Shown here piece after piece: positions 10,889 through 22,963 of a stretch of 48,716 nt of DNA (the stretch's first letter is position 1; each line of letters begins with the position of its first letter). A program made the translations under genes and the position numbers. The notes under the pieces were generated by a model. That model made no database searches. It was given only the letters and a program-made list of their open reading frames with translations, and was not told where the DNA came from. The stretch is from Dissophora ornata (lineage: Eukaryota; Mortierellomycota; Mortierellomycetes; Mortierellales; Mortierellaceae). The DNA is taken from assembly GCA_025201705.1 (NCBI GenBank), contig MU616729.1, forward strand, positions 1 to 48,716, written 5' to 3'.

Positions 10889-11840
10889 TATGTGTTATGT
10901 CTATTCACAGCGAAGAGGGCAGTTTGACGCGTCGGTTAGTTGTTTTGGTCAAGAAAAAACGCGGCAAGTTGCCAGGGACGGTGGCAGACACGTCGGGATC
11001 GCGTGATTTCGCTCCTTGCCCTGAGAGAATCTCTCTTGTTTCTGCTACAATGCACCCGTTTGCGCCATCATGAACGAGATCGGTGCCGCGATCAGGATTT
11101 TTCCATTTTTGGGATGTTTTTCGGCACCAGTCAGCCAGCAGCATTGAGATATAGCAGTGGGGTTCACTTGCAGGCAAGCGGGGAAAGGATGTGAGTGTTT
11201 GTGTGTGAGTGGGAGTGGGAGCAATGGGGGGGGGATGTGACGCGGATGGGGATGGGGGTGATGGGGATGACGATGGTTGGACATAGACAGGGTAGACAGG
11301 GAGCATAGGGCGGTGACATGGATAGAGATTTTTGATGATTTGTCTCTCGTGAGTGAGTGAGGGGATGGATATGGGCCCGAAATAGCCGAGAAGGAACAGA
11401 CAGCCCTTGGACAGCACAAAAAACACATATGGCGCGAGGGGGATACTTGCGTGTGGAGCTTGTCCGCGTTCGGAGGGGAGGAGTGCGTGGAGTGGTGGTG
11501 GTGGTGAGTGAAGAGAGAGAGAGAGAGAAAGAGGAAAAAAAACAGCGGGGGAGTGCGTCTTTTGGCTGTCCTTTTGTGAGGGAGCGGAGACCAGCAGCGG
11601 GGGGGACTGGGCTGGCAGCAGCGTGACCTATACACTGCAACCAACACACGCACGCACACAGTCATCAGTGGACAGAGACTATTCATAGTGCACATCTCAG
11701 ACTCACACAACACACAACACAACACACACGACTCCCCCCCCTCCTCCCCGTAGTCCAATGCAAGCACACTCCCACACCCACCCACCCTTTATTATTGTTA
11801 TACTCTGTTCCATTCTCAGACTGTTACTCGACTCGGGCTG

Positions 11841-11884
<44 letters not shown>

Positions 11885-13812
11885 ATACATGTACAGTACA
11901 GCGCTGTACCGGTCCCCTCCTCCAGCCCACTCAGAGTACTGTACGCAGATGGTGTTATTGTTTGCTGTTCGCTCTCACCCAGATGTCCTGCCAGCGCAGA
12001 GGGAAGCAGCCAAGGAGTGCGCTGTGATTCGTCCCCTCCTGTGTCTATCAATCTACTGCTGTCCCCACTCCCATTTGGCGTGCGTGTTGTGCAAATTTGC
12101 AACTCTCACTCTCCCTCGCTGCTCACTCGCCTGCTCTGCATTCATGGGTCCCGCCCTCCCCGCCCGTCGTTTGGTTTGCACTCTCGCCTCGTCTCAACTC
12201 TCAACCACAGTGCCTGTCTAGTCAACAGAGGCAGTATGCAACAACACCAAAAAGCAGCGCCCTCGCCTCGCTCTGTCTGTCTGCACCCGCGCTCTTTTTG
12301 CACAAACAAAAAAAAAAAATTATTGTGAGCCTTTTCTCTGCTTTTGAAGTCCTCCCTCCCTGTTGTGGGCGCGCAGCACTCATTTCACTCACAAACACAT
12401 CCGCACACAAACAGGTACTCCATCCACAACAAACACACGCACACACGCACATGTACAGTACCGTCCGCAATAGCTCGTCGCCGTGTTGTTCACATCTTTT
12501 CCGAAACAACCACTTTGATCCTTGTCCGTCTTATTTTGCCCTTGCATGGCCACGCTAGCATCCAGGTCTGTGTATCGACCCTCCATGTCCGCTCCACGTG
12601 ATCACATCGCGTCGTCAAAGTGCCTCGTCACATACACTACTCAAAGACCTGTTCAGGGCCTCTCTGTACCAATAACAGCCAGGTACCATTGTCCACCGCC
12701 ACTCTCCACCATCGGCGATGATAATGAAGGATGCTCCTTGATACCCAGATTTCAGTCCCTTTGTCCAGGCACATTGCAATGGTCTATCAGATATTAGTCA
12801 GATTACAGTCGTTGAATTAAGAACACACGCAAATAAATAGAGACTACTAAAAACCAAACACAGCCCACGCGTCGTTCTACTCCTCAAAGACCCAGAGTAT
12901 CAACAAACAGCCCGTTGCTGATTACGGCGATCACACAAAAGTCTGCCTACGCGATTGCCATCACGGAAGCGCCGCGCTTCCTCTGCTCCAACCACCTATT
13001 AACAATGAAAGCGTCTTACCATGAGAGACGGCTACATAAAAATCCTAGTTTTTTTTAATGGCTCCAAGGAAGGCAGTTGGCAATAGGGTTTCGTATCGGT
13101 CTGAATTACAGTACAGGGTCGACAGACTGTGCTTTAAACTCAGAGATGATAATCTATACAGGGTCTACGAAGCATGAGAGATAACGCGAAGAGTCGGGCA
13201 TGGTGGAAGTGCGACCAAAGTCGCGTAAGTGCACATCTTTAGAAAGGCAAAGATGAATGAATATGCGAAAACGCGCCATGAATAGGGGGTTCCCCTTTGT
13301 ACTTGAGCGACATTTCCCTAGTCATTAGGATAGTCTAGTAGCTTAGATAGTAGCTCAGAACCGCTGCGATGTTATTACGAGCGTTGGCAACTGGCAACAT
13401 GGCCGAGCGATGCTTCAAGCCGTCTGTTGTTGCTGTCGGCCGACTTTTGATTGCGAACTGCTCTGTGGAATAAGCTCCATTGCCATATGTGTTTCCCTAC
13501 CAACGCGAGCCAAACGCCTCGCTGCATTTGGGAAGAACGAACTTCAACCATAAACTGAACACCCTCGCCCAGCAACTCTTGGAGTCAATGCGAGCAGTGG
13601 TGGCGTGAAGCTACCATTTGTGCTGCACTCAAAATCCTCTACTGCCCTGTTGTGTTTCCCTGCGAAATGATGTCTGACTGACCACATGTCTTGGCCCGGC
13701 TTCCACGATAAATCCTTTTTCCTTCTTACTCTCCCACACCTCTGAATGCATCACCAGCATCTTCACAACAGCAATCGCAGCAACAACTCCATTCGCAACA
13801 TCCGTCATCACC
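10889..13812. other. Long low-complexity intergenic region, no gene seen
   Basis: 2.9 kb between the divergent NHP6-like and MFS genes. It contains GA-, GT- and CA-rich stretches, G7-G9 and C-rich runs, and a perfect (TG)18 repeat. Open frames here are biased shadows of these repeats (Ser/Pro/His/Thr runs) without recognisable domains, so I call none. It may contain long 5' UTRs, UTR introns or a non-coding transcript; nothing in the sequence decides this. Confidence 0.5.
11843..11878. repeat. (TG)18 microsatellite
   Basis: Eighteen uninterrupted TG units, flanked within a few hundred bases by several CA-rich tracts. The opposite-strand open frame through it is a run of His/Thr and is not coding. 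Confidence 0.95.
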
Positions 13813-16326
13813 ATGTCCGGTAGTCGCATGGACTATCAGCCGCTCCACACAGACGCGATTGATTCACCGTCGTACCATCACCTTGCTGACCCTCCAGACA
13901 CCCCTGGAGCGAAATTCTCCATAGGTGGAGACCTCGCGGACGAGGACGATGAAGGTATCCACGCCACCGAAATCCAGGAGCTAGTCAGTCCCTCCCAGCG
14001 AGAGTTTGCAGACCACGAGCACCGACTGCAGCAGCTGGACGACGGAGGCGAAAAGGATGCCTCATCAATAGCCGCGGCCGAGCGGGCTATCAAGGTGCAG
14101 GCTTTCTTTTGCGCTGCAATGCTTGGCGTCTCGACACACTTTACTCTTCACATGACAAGCCCACTTAAAGATGTGCTTAAGGAAGTATGCGCAAGGAACG
14201 ACAGCTTTTCATTGTAGCTTTGCCCAGACCTTTGTTTAACAACGCTCCATTGGATCAAATGGATAGAATATGGGCATTACCAACACGCAATTCTCGTTGT
14301 TGCAATCCTCCTTGACCCTCTTCCCCACACTTATCCCACTTATTGGCGGACTCTTGGTCGAGCGCTATGGAACAGGACCTAGCTCTATCGTCTTTACCTC
14401 AATTGTTATATTGGGTCAATCGATTGTGGTCCTTGGCTGCTGGACACACTCTATCAAGATTATGATTGTCGGCTACTGTCTCTTCGGGTATTGTGATAAT
14501 GACCCATCGCTCAGACAAGGAACAAATGGGCAGAGATCCAGGATTAATAGTGAATGCTCCACCGTTTATGAAAAACAAACAATCAATAATCGCCATATAG
14601 CCTCGGAGCAGCGCCCATCACGATCATTCAAGAGACCATCTGGGTCAGATATTTCCGAAAGGACAGTCTCGCGTTAGTCTTGGCACTGGGACTGACCAGC
14701 GGCAAGTTGGTACGGCACATCTTTGGCAGCAATTGCGTTTACCATCCTGTTTTAGCAAACTGTTGGTTTTAAGGATCTGTCTTGACATCTTTATCAACAT
14801 TACAGTCTGGCTTCCTTGCGCTTGCGACATCTGTACCTTTGGCCACGCTGCAACCCTTTGGATTTGTCACTCCGTTCATACTCTCATTGGCCATCTCCAT
14901 CATTGCCTGGGCGATGAATATTGTATTCTTGATGCTGCTGAAGAAGCCTAAAGAAGGCGCCGATACCATGACAAAAATCACAATCCTGCTGAAGGCAAAA
15001 CGGACCCATATTGGGTGGCACGAAGTCTACGGGTTCTCGAGTATGTTTTGGATGATGTTGACCATCAGTTTCTTGGTGGGTGCTAGCTGGAATCCGTTCA
15101 TGCACCAAGCAAGGTATAGTGTCCACAATTATTCATGGCGGACGAAATGAGTCCCTGCGACATAATTGGTTACCGGGTCTTCTAACTAATGAGTCGATGC
15201 TCTGTATTGTAGCAACATTGTGAAGCACCGATATGGTCTTGATGATGAGCAGGCAGCATGGGACGCATCAGTCATTCTGGCTGTCCCTCTTATTATATAC
15301 CCATTCCTCGGTACATTCATTGACCATGCTGGAAAGCGAGCCTGGCTGCTCCTGGTCACCGCAGGATTGCTGATCGGCACACATCTCATTCTCCTGGTGC
15401 CCTCCTCAGTCGTACCCATTCCGCCAACAATCCCTATGCTCCTCTTTGCGCTCTCCCTATCTCTGGGAACACTCTCGATCGTCACCAGTATGCCCGTGTT
15501 GACGAAGCATGTCCCCACAGGCTTAGGATTACACCGATCGATCGATAATATTGGAGCAACACTCGTTGGAACAATCACTGGCATGATGCAGGATTACGCA
15601 GGGATTGATGCCGATGACGAGTCTGAGACGGAAAACTTTTTCGATCGACTCTATCACCATTTTTTCCCAGTACAAGTAGACCAGGAGCTGCAGGAACGGG
15701 AAGATGTCCAACTTTTAGGCATGTTTCTCGCGGTTGCCATCATATTATTCGTCGCCTGCGCCATTTTTGTGTGGGGAGACTATCATTGGACAGACGGAGA
15801 AGGAGGCAAGACTGGACTAGTCAATGGCGTATATGGGAAGAGAGAGACGACAAAGAAGACGCGGTCTAGGAGAAGTCGGAGGCGGAGGAGCCACGAAGTG
15901 TTGGAGGCAATGACTTTGGAACCCATTTTCGACCTGGCTGATGAGCCGGACGCAGAAGAAGTCTCTATGACTGAAATCGGGACCAGTAATGTCGGATTCC
16001 ACTCTTCAAGGCAGCGAGATACTGTTGCGAGTAGGCCAACACTTCATTCCAGAGACTCCCCAAACTTTGGAGAGATGCGTGATCAGTATGGACATCAATG
16101 GCAAGCGCATGATGATCTGCTCGAAGAGTCGTCGAGTGAGGACGACGAGGAGTTGGAGGGAGACTTGCAGGACGAGAGAGGAGAGTATCGGTTTAGGGTG
16201 CGTATCGAAAGTGGAGAAGACGAAGTGCCGCACCACAAGAAAGTACAGGCACATTTTTGGATCATGGTGTGGTCTGTGCTTCTGGTGGCAAGCTGGGCCG
16301 TGTTTTTCGTCGGCGTGTCGCGGTGA
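13813..16326 (+). CDS. Major facilitator superfamily transporter, MFSD1-like
   Basis: Five exons (13813-14184, 14267-14487, 14601-14709, 14806-15113, 15213-16326) give 707 aa. Seen: an acidic, Ser-rich cytosolic N-terminus of about 95 residues; then paired hydrophobic helices typical of MFS proteins, with the inter-helix signature GGLLVERYG (cytosolic loop 2-3) and LGLTSGK in the N-half; a C-half starting near NIVKHRYGL; and a roughly 170-residue Arg- and Asp/Glu-rich loop before one last helix at the C-terminus. The order of motifs resembles MFSD1-like lysosomal/vacuolar transporters, but the substrate is unproven. The long charged loop before the final helix is unusual. Next to IRC3 in the same direction with only 99 nt between coding regions. 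Confidence 0.75.
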
Positions 16327-16348
16327 ACCAAAAAAAAACACAATATAG

Positions 16349-16354
16349 AATAAA
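16349..16354 (+). terminator. Poly(A) signal of the MFS gene
   Basis: AATAAA lies 23 nt after the MFS stop codon. The IRC3 start is only 72 nt further on, so the termination and promoter regions are compressed together. Confidence 0.55.
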
Positions 16355-16425
16355 TGCACTGGCACATGTACGGTCACAACAGCTCTCTTTTTCCTACCTT
16401 TCTTTCACCCATTTGAACTGGATCA

Positions 16426-19400
16426 ATGTTCCGCATTCGGCGAATTCAGCTGCTCGTTGGAAATGACAATGCTGCAAGTCTGTGCAGGCTTGTCGTCGGG
16501 GACGGCACGATATCTCGAGCGCCTCAAGCAGGCGCTTTGAAAAAGACAGGAGCTAGCAGGTTTTACGCCACCAAAGCAGCGCTTGCTCAGGAACCTGCCG
16601 TCACAGCACGCGTTCGAGGGGCAGACAAGAAGGCACTAGCCAAAGAGAGTGCGTCTGTGTCGACTTTAACCACCCAGTCAAAGGGAAGTCCACGCAGTCG
16701 TAAGAAAGTTACCGAAGAGACCGGTGTTGGTACAGCGCCCACCAATTCCAACACAAAGTCCACTTTGACGAAGCAGGCTGCTGCGTTGCCCAAAGAGAAA
16801 AAGCGCAGAGAAGCAAAGACTGCAGATGAGCCTACCAAACCAACACGGGCCCGGAAGACTTCCAAGTCGGCAGTAGCAGCAGCACAAAACGTCTCTTCCT
16901 CACCAGCTATCACGCCCGTCATACAGACAAATCTCCGACCATATCAACAGGAATGCATTGATGCCTGCCTATCGAACCTATCAAAGGGTCATATGCGACA
17001 GATTGTCTCCCTCCCTGTGGGCAGTGGCAAGACCGTATGGAGTTTGCTTGTAGATTGCGGCAACACTGTAGAAAACCCCTGCCATGATACGTTTCGTCTG
17101 ACGCGCGCCCTCTTCTATAATTTTTCAAGGTCATCTTCTCACATCTTATGAATATGGTCCCGCCTCCTTTCCCTGGTGCCAACAAGACACTCATTCTGGC
17201 TCATCGCCAAGAACTTTTGGAGCAAACAAAGACGCACGTGCTTCGGAACGGGACAGGACTGGTAAGGCTGCAAGGTATTTGTTGACTTCAACATGGGTGA
17301 GGTTTCAATCTGCTGGCAGGATGCCGTTTTATTGACACTCCACTACTCCACTATCTTTGTTCAAATAGACTGTTAGCATCGACCAAGGGAAACGCAACGC
17401 AGACATGAGCGCAGACGTAATTGTAGCCAGTGTACCGTCGCTAGGACGCGTAGGGACACCTCGACTGCTCAAATACAACCCTCGGGAATTCAAATGTATC
17501 GTCATTGACGAGGTATACCCTTTTTTTTTATCCGCCTATGTTGCGCCTCATGCTGAAGCTCGGGCCGTCTCTGTTTTCGTTTATTGAGAGGTTATTGAGT
17601 CTTGCTTCCGTCATTCTAAAACCCTCTACTAGGCTCACCATGCAGCCGCAGACTCGTATATGAGGATTTTGAAGCATTTTGGCGCGGATGTAAGAGATAC
17701 ACACATCTTTGTTTATGGATGCTCCGCGACAGTGAGGCGCCACGACGGACTGAAACTTGGGGGCGCCTTTGACTACATCTCCTTCCACAAAAGCTTTATA
17801 ACTATGATCGAAGATAAATGGTAATGTAGGCAAGAAACGGACTGTGGTTTCTAGGTAACATGCCTTTGCTCAAATTCTAGGCTTTCTTTTCTTTTTTTTT
17901 TTTTTTTTTTTTTTTTTTGTATGCACCTGACCTACGCATAGGTTATGTGGTCTCCGCGTCTCCACGATCCAGACGGACTTTGACTTAAGGGATGTCAAGA
18001 TGCAAGGAGGCGATTTTTCACAAAAGGATCTTTCTATCAAGGTCAACTCGCCTATCAGAAACGAGATTGTCGTCCGCAGCTTTATGACTTACTGCAGTAT
18101 GTCCCAAGTGTCCATGTCTGTTCAGATGTCTGCTTCGATTTGCAGAATTGAAAGACTTACATTTTTTTTGGAAATAGAGGAACGAAAGTCAACGGTCGTG
18201 TTTGCTGTGGACATTGAACACTTGGAGACGCTGACAGAACTCTTTCGAGCGCACGGATTTGATGCTCGAGGACTCTCTAGCAAGACCGATGATTTTGAAC
18301 GCGCACAAATGCTGAAGGACTTTAGGGAACGAAAGTTCCCTGTTATTGTCAACTGTGGTATCTTGACTGAAGGAACAGGTATGTTATATTTCACCATGTA
18401 TGCCACGATATCTTCATGGCCCTCCCTGCCAGAAATCAATAAAAAAAAATAGCAAAAATAATGGAATACGTTTCTTTTCCTGTGGACTAGATATCCCCGC
18501 GATCGATTCGATTGTCATGGCGCGACCTACCAAATCCAATGTCCTGTTTCAACAGATGCTAGGCCGTGGAATGCGACTCTATGATGGTAAAGAGGACTGT
18601 CTGGTCCTGGACTTTGTGGATGTTGTCAAAGGCGAAGGCCTCGTCAATTTGCCCACGCTGCTTGGACTGGATGCAGAGTCTCTCCTGAACAGTAAGTTTT
18701 CGACACCACTACTATTTTTTATTTACACATTTTTTTTTTTTTGAGAGGTCAACTTACCCAGCTGTTAATTTTTGAAAATATCATATATCATGTACCCAGA
18801 AACTGAAACTATCAACAGTCAAGAGGATGTCAACGCGATCCGCGAACAAGAGATCGCAGAGCTCGAACAAGATCCCACTCTCAGTCCTCTCACAGAATAC
18901 CCTGACGAGACCGAAACTGAGGAAACCATTGATCTCTTGACAGGTGTCAAAGTAGCCAGGATTCGAGTTCTCGAATACGAAAACCCATACCAACTCCTGG
19001 GAGACTGTAGCGGAATGCCTCATCGTGTCTGGGAAATGTCGTCGAATGCCTGGGTCAATGTTGGACCGGACGCATTTGTGCTAACATTCAAGGATGTGAC
19101 GTTCAAGATCGAAAGATCGTCCGAGGATGGATTGTTCCGGTGCCAAAAGCGGGTGACTTGGAATAATAAGCAGGATGTAGCCGAGGCCTCTGTCAAATCC
19201 TTCAAAGGTGGAGTGTTAACCTTCCAGAACAATTACGCTGCAGCTGCGTCGGCGCGGAAGAAAAAGAGAGAGGAAGGAGGAGAAGGGGAAGGAGGAGGCG
19301 ATGGTGGCTACTACAAGTCTAAAGGCACTATGCTTCCAATCGAATCAGATACTTTGCAAGACTGTATTCACGGAGTCGACACCTGGATCTCCAAGAATAT

Positions 19401-19746
19401 CGGGCATTTCCCTGATCTGCTTGGTCGATATGCCAAATGGCGGGGTTTCCCTGCTAGTGATTCGCAGCTGCGGTTCCTGCGTAAATTGGGCTATGATGAT
19501 GTACTAAGAGGCAGCGAGCAGGAAGAACCTGGAGCCGTTGATCCAACAGAGAAGAGACAAGAACAACGACGACAGTCAATCAAACCACTGACAAAGGGAC
19601 AAGCTGCGAACATGATTACACGACTGGTCAACGGCGCAGGGAAGCGGTGGGAGGAGAGCAAAAGATTCAAGATCAAACGAGCCAAAGAGCTGGCCAAGGA
19701 GATCGGCGTCGACGTTGGCCCGATCCCCAATTATGTCGAGGTGTAG
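16426..19746 (+). CDS. IRC3: Mitochondrial DEAH-box helicase, IRC3 type
   Basis: Eight exons (16426-17034, 17130-17261, 17369-17512, 17633-17820, 17942-18096, 18178-18378, 18491-18691, 18800-19746) give 858 aa. Seen: an Arg-rich, acid-free N-terminus typical of a mitochondrial presequence; a low-complexity linker to about 165; Walker A LPVGSGKT at 196-203; DEAH at 294-297; motif III-like GCSAT; TEGTDIP (motif V region); and motif VI QQMLGRGMR near 497-505. From the family: superfamily 2 branch-migration helicase that maintains mitochondrial DNA. The C-terminal 280 residues after the helicase core carry a Lys/Glu/Gly-rich insert. Introns fall inside core motifs; intron 1 directly follows the Walker A Thr, and intron 4 contains a 27-T run. 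Confidence 0.85.
17892..17918. repeat. T27 homopolymer in IRC3 intron 4
   Basis: Twenty-seven consecutive T residues inside the 121-nt intron 17821-17941, upstream of the TAG acceptor. It can serve as an extended polypyrimidine tract. Its exact length may be a sequencing estimate. Confidence 0.9.
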
Positions 19747-19832
19747 CCTTGTTGGCATATTAATGCATGACCCAATAGAAACACAAGGCCCGCATGCTGA
19801 GCATGAAATCGGTGCTGATAAATAACACCTGC

Positions 19833-19838
19833 TTTATT
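19833..19838 (-). terminator. Poly(A) signal of FOL1
   Basis: AATAAA on the minus strand, 95 nt beyond the FOL1 stop and inside the short convergent gap with IRC3 (19747-19932). Confidence 0.5.
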
Positions 19839-19932
19839 GGTCTGATATGGAATCTGTGCGGTTTGATGCCAATGGTCTTGTCTATTGCTTCCTTCATCCT
19901 GCCATGCCAACGTAAAAAAACACGTCTTTGAA

Positions 19933-22589
19933 CTATTCGCGCACGCGCCAGATCGCATCAGAGACCTTGATCACGTCGCGAATCTCTTTAACATCATGCA
20001 CTCTCACAATATGGGCTCCGCCGGCTACCGACGCTGTGCAGGCAGCAGCCGTACCCCAAGTTCGCTTCGTCGCATCCTGCTGCTGAGTCAAGTGGCCGAT
20101 GAATGCCTTTCTCGAGGGTCCAACCAAGCAAGGGTAGCCTACCAAAGGACTCGTGGGGTCCGTAATCATCTCTGGCAATCGGCGCAACACCTGCAAGGAC
20201 TGTTCACTGTCTTTGGCAAAGCCAATACCCGGATCCACAATAATGTTCCAACGATGGACACCCGCTGCAATGGCCCTCTGGATCGACGTGTTCAGATCCT
20301 TTGTGATTTCGCCCACGACATCGTTGTTCGCGCCGTAATCGGTCTGCGACATCATCGTCTTGGAGTCTCCACGCATATGCATCAGGCACACAGGTACGTT
20401 CCACTTGGCCATTACGCTGTACATGGCTGGGTCCCGACGACCCGCCGAGACATCGTTGATCAGATCGGCGCCAGCCTCGATTGCCTTGTCTGCTACGCTA
20501 GCGCGGAAAGTATCCACAGAGATAGGGGCATCGAAGCTGCGAGCACGCAGCAACTGGATCACGGGCACCACGCGTCGGATCTCCTCTTCCTCCGAGATCT
20601 CCGCTGAATGGGGGCGTGTCGTCATTCCGCCAATATCTACAATGTCGGCTCCATCGTCCATGAGCTGCTGGGCCCTGAGTGCTGCAGCTTCTGCAGTGCT
20701 GTAATCACCGCCATCGCTGAAACTGTCCGGAGTCGTGTTCAAAATTCCCATGATCAGTGTCTTGGCGTCCCAGTGAATAATCTTGCCACGCAGCGGAATC
20801 GACTTGTGAATAACGTCGCCCTTCTCCTTGGCTTCCTCCTGCTTCAGTAGCAGCTGCGAGAAAAGCTGGCTAATGTGGCGATAGAGCTTGGGATGCTCCA
20901 CGTCTTTGGCAATACTATATGATGGGATGCAATGGCCGTTTTGCTTTGAGTATCATCTCTTCTGTGAGGCGAACATTGACAATCGAAAATTTGTGATGTA
21001 GGATGTGAAAGAGATAAAGTGAGAACATACTCGCACAAGGGCCTCAGAACGAACTCGCGCTCTTGCATAGCGACGTGTGGGATGGTCAAGACGTCGTCGT
21101 GATATTCGATCGAGTCATAGAGCAGAATGTCAATGTCAATCGGGCGGGGTCCATTGCGGATTGTATTGAAGTCGCGTCCCATCTCGGCCTCGACATCCTT
21201 GATCTTCTTCAAGAGATCCAGCGGCGTCAAATCTGTCTTGACCTGAGTGTGTATGTGTGTGCGTAACGTCATGAACGAAAGGCGTCATTAGTATCTCTTC
21301 GTAGAGTCAACGCCAGCAGAGCAATGAACAAAGGGGATTGATTGTGATTACCTTGCAAGCGGCATTGATGAAGGGTGGCTGATCTGTCACATACATAGGA
21401 GGGGTCTCGTACATGAACGAAGTGTCAACCACGCGAACATTGTCACCCTGCTCCAACATCTTAAGCGCATTTTGCAGATTGGCGGCCGAGTCACCCAAAT
21501 TGGAACCCAGCGCCAAATAGACTTCATGCGTCAAATTGGCTGGAACAGGTCCACGGATCTGAATCTTGGAATCTGCGTGGAGCCCAGTCAAGCTATGGAT
21601 GTTCGAGATAGAGGAGACGCCGCGGGTGTGCGTCTTGTTTGCAGCAGCCTTCGCAAAGAAGGCTCGGTCGCGAGTGATCTCAACACCAGCAGAGCCAGCA
21701 AAAACAATAGCACTGGGTTTCTCCATCTTGACCGTGATCTTGCTCACATGGCACTTCTCAATCGCGATCCTCGCCACGGAAGTAACAAAGGCCTCCACGG
21801 TCTTGTACGACGACGCCTCAATGTACTTTGTGATGGTCCTGACAATTGTTCGGTAATTGTGCGTGTTCGAGACGTAGTCTGCCTTGCGATCAGGAGTACT
21901 GTCCATGCCGGGATAGATTTGCAAGTTCAGTACAACGACCTGCTCCTCTTCACGTTCCCATGGGTTAACACCGATGATGCAGGACAGCTTCAGATCCTTA
22001 ACAAAGATGACGTCCTGTTGATTGAACTTGATTGGGCAAGGAACCGTGCCCGCGAGCTGTTCCTCTGTATAATCAGATCGAGATCGCGTGATCTCAACAC
22101 CAGCAGAGGCGGCATGCAAGAGTGCGCGGGGCTTGTCGATCCTGACTGTGATCTTGGGTGCGTGGCATTTAGTGATAACGACACGGGCGATCGAGTCGGC
22201 CAAGGCCTCAACAGAGCGGAACTCGGTCTTTTCAGAATGTGCCTCAACGGTTTTGCAGAGGACTCCGTAGTGAATTGAGTAGGGCTAGTAGTAGTTGTCG
22301 ATAAGGAAGAGAAGCAAGGTGGAAAGTGTCAGATCCGCACCCTCGGGAATGGCAGTTTAACTGCTTGAGCAAAAGGCAGAGCGCGCACACTAACCAAGTG
22401 ATCGGTATCGCCAGCCTCGGAGACACTTGTGTAGACTGTGAGATTGATGATGATGGGCTGTCGCTTTGATCGCTCCCAGGCATCCACGCCGATGATATTG
22501 CGGACGGTGAGGTCGCGAATGCAGATCTTGTCGGTCATGGGAAGGTCGGTGGCGAGATCGCCTCCCTGTGCATGGTGATGGGGATCCAT
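19933..22589 (-). CDS. FOL1: Folic acid synthesis protein: two FolB domains, HPPK and DHPS
   Basis: Exons (complement) 22395-22589, 21352-22284, 21031-21242 and 19933-20914 give 773 aa. Seen in order: FolB-like domain 1 (about 18-135, RDLTVRNIIGVDAWER); FolB-like domain 2 (about 155-270, KDLKLSCIIGVNPWER); HPPK (about 318-450, LALGSNLGD and RPIDIDILLYDS); DHPS (about 490-770, NTTPDSFSDGG, GGMTTRP, VDPGIGFAKD, GPSRKAFIG). Known: dihydroneopterin aldolase, 6-hydroxymethyl-dihydropterin pyrophosphokinase and dihydropteroate synthase act in sequence to make dihydropteroate. DHPS is the sulfonamide target; the Thr and Pro of the TRP loop are intact here, but the residue after TRP is His where Gly or Asn is usual. 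The same fused order occurs in yeast Fol1 and the Pneumocystis Fas protein. The ATG at 22589 was chosen as the first Met before domain 1. Confidence 0.95.
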
Positions 22590-22963
22590 TGCTTGTGCAG
22601 TAGGACTTGTCCTTGAGCTGATCTGATTCCTTTCCAGCTTCAGTTCTTGAGGTTTCTTCTCCTTTTTGCTTTCTCGCTCTTGCGGTTGACTGAGCAAACA
22701 AAAGATGAACGACGTGTGGAAGGAGAGAAGCGCAAAGAAGAGCAGAAAAGAGAAAAGAAACTTTCCCTCTTTGTCTTTGTCTCTCTTCTGCAAACAATGT
22801 TCAATGCGGGGCGCCGTGACTGGTGCACGTTATTTCTCATGGACGCGTGCGCCCATTGGCTGGTGCTCTCTTCGACTCATCGTACGTGTTTTGTTATGCA
22901 TATCAACTCTGATCATTGACAACAAACATCCGCATAAATTAAAGAAACGTGCTACATGCTCTA
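22590..22963. other. Gap between OCT1 3' end and FOL1 5' end
   Basis: 374 nt with purine-rich AGAAAAG stretches near the FOL1 start. It presumably holds the FOL1 promoter and the OCT1 3' UTR. No separate gene is visible. Confidence 0.5.

Noticed and set aside
11640..11760. CA-rich repeats as a possible CRISPR-like or satellite array
   Set aside because: They are irregular simple-sequence repeats with no constant unit plus spacer, and the genome is eukaryotic.
11045..11785. Minus-strand open frame of 246 codons in the spacer
   Set aside because: Its composition (His, Ser, Pro and Thr runs) follows from CA/GA-rich repeats; there is no domain, and overlapping frames are equally open.
14701..14760. 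Possible extra coding segment after LTSGK in the MFS gene (another frame reads GTSLAAIAFTIL)
   Set aside because: The donor GTACGG at 14710 and acceptor at 14805 give a 96-nt intron and a contiguous LTSGKLSGFLALATS helix, so the segment is taken as intron. The resemblance is noted.
19885..20607. Plus-strand open frame of 240 codons opposite FOL1
   Set aside because: It runs opposite the well-conserved DHPS domain and has no family resemblance of its own.
21472..22278. Plus-strand open frame of 268 codons opposite FOL1
   Set aside because: It is antisense to the FolB and HPPK domains and is explained by codon bias of the true strand.
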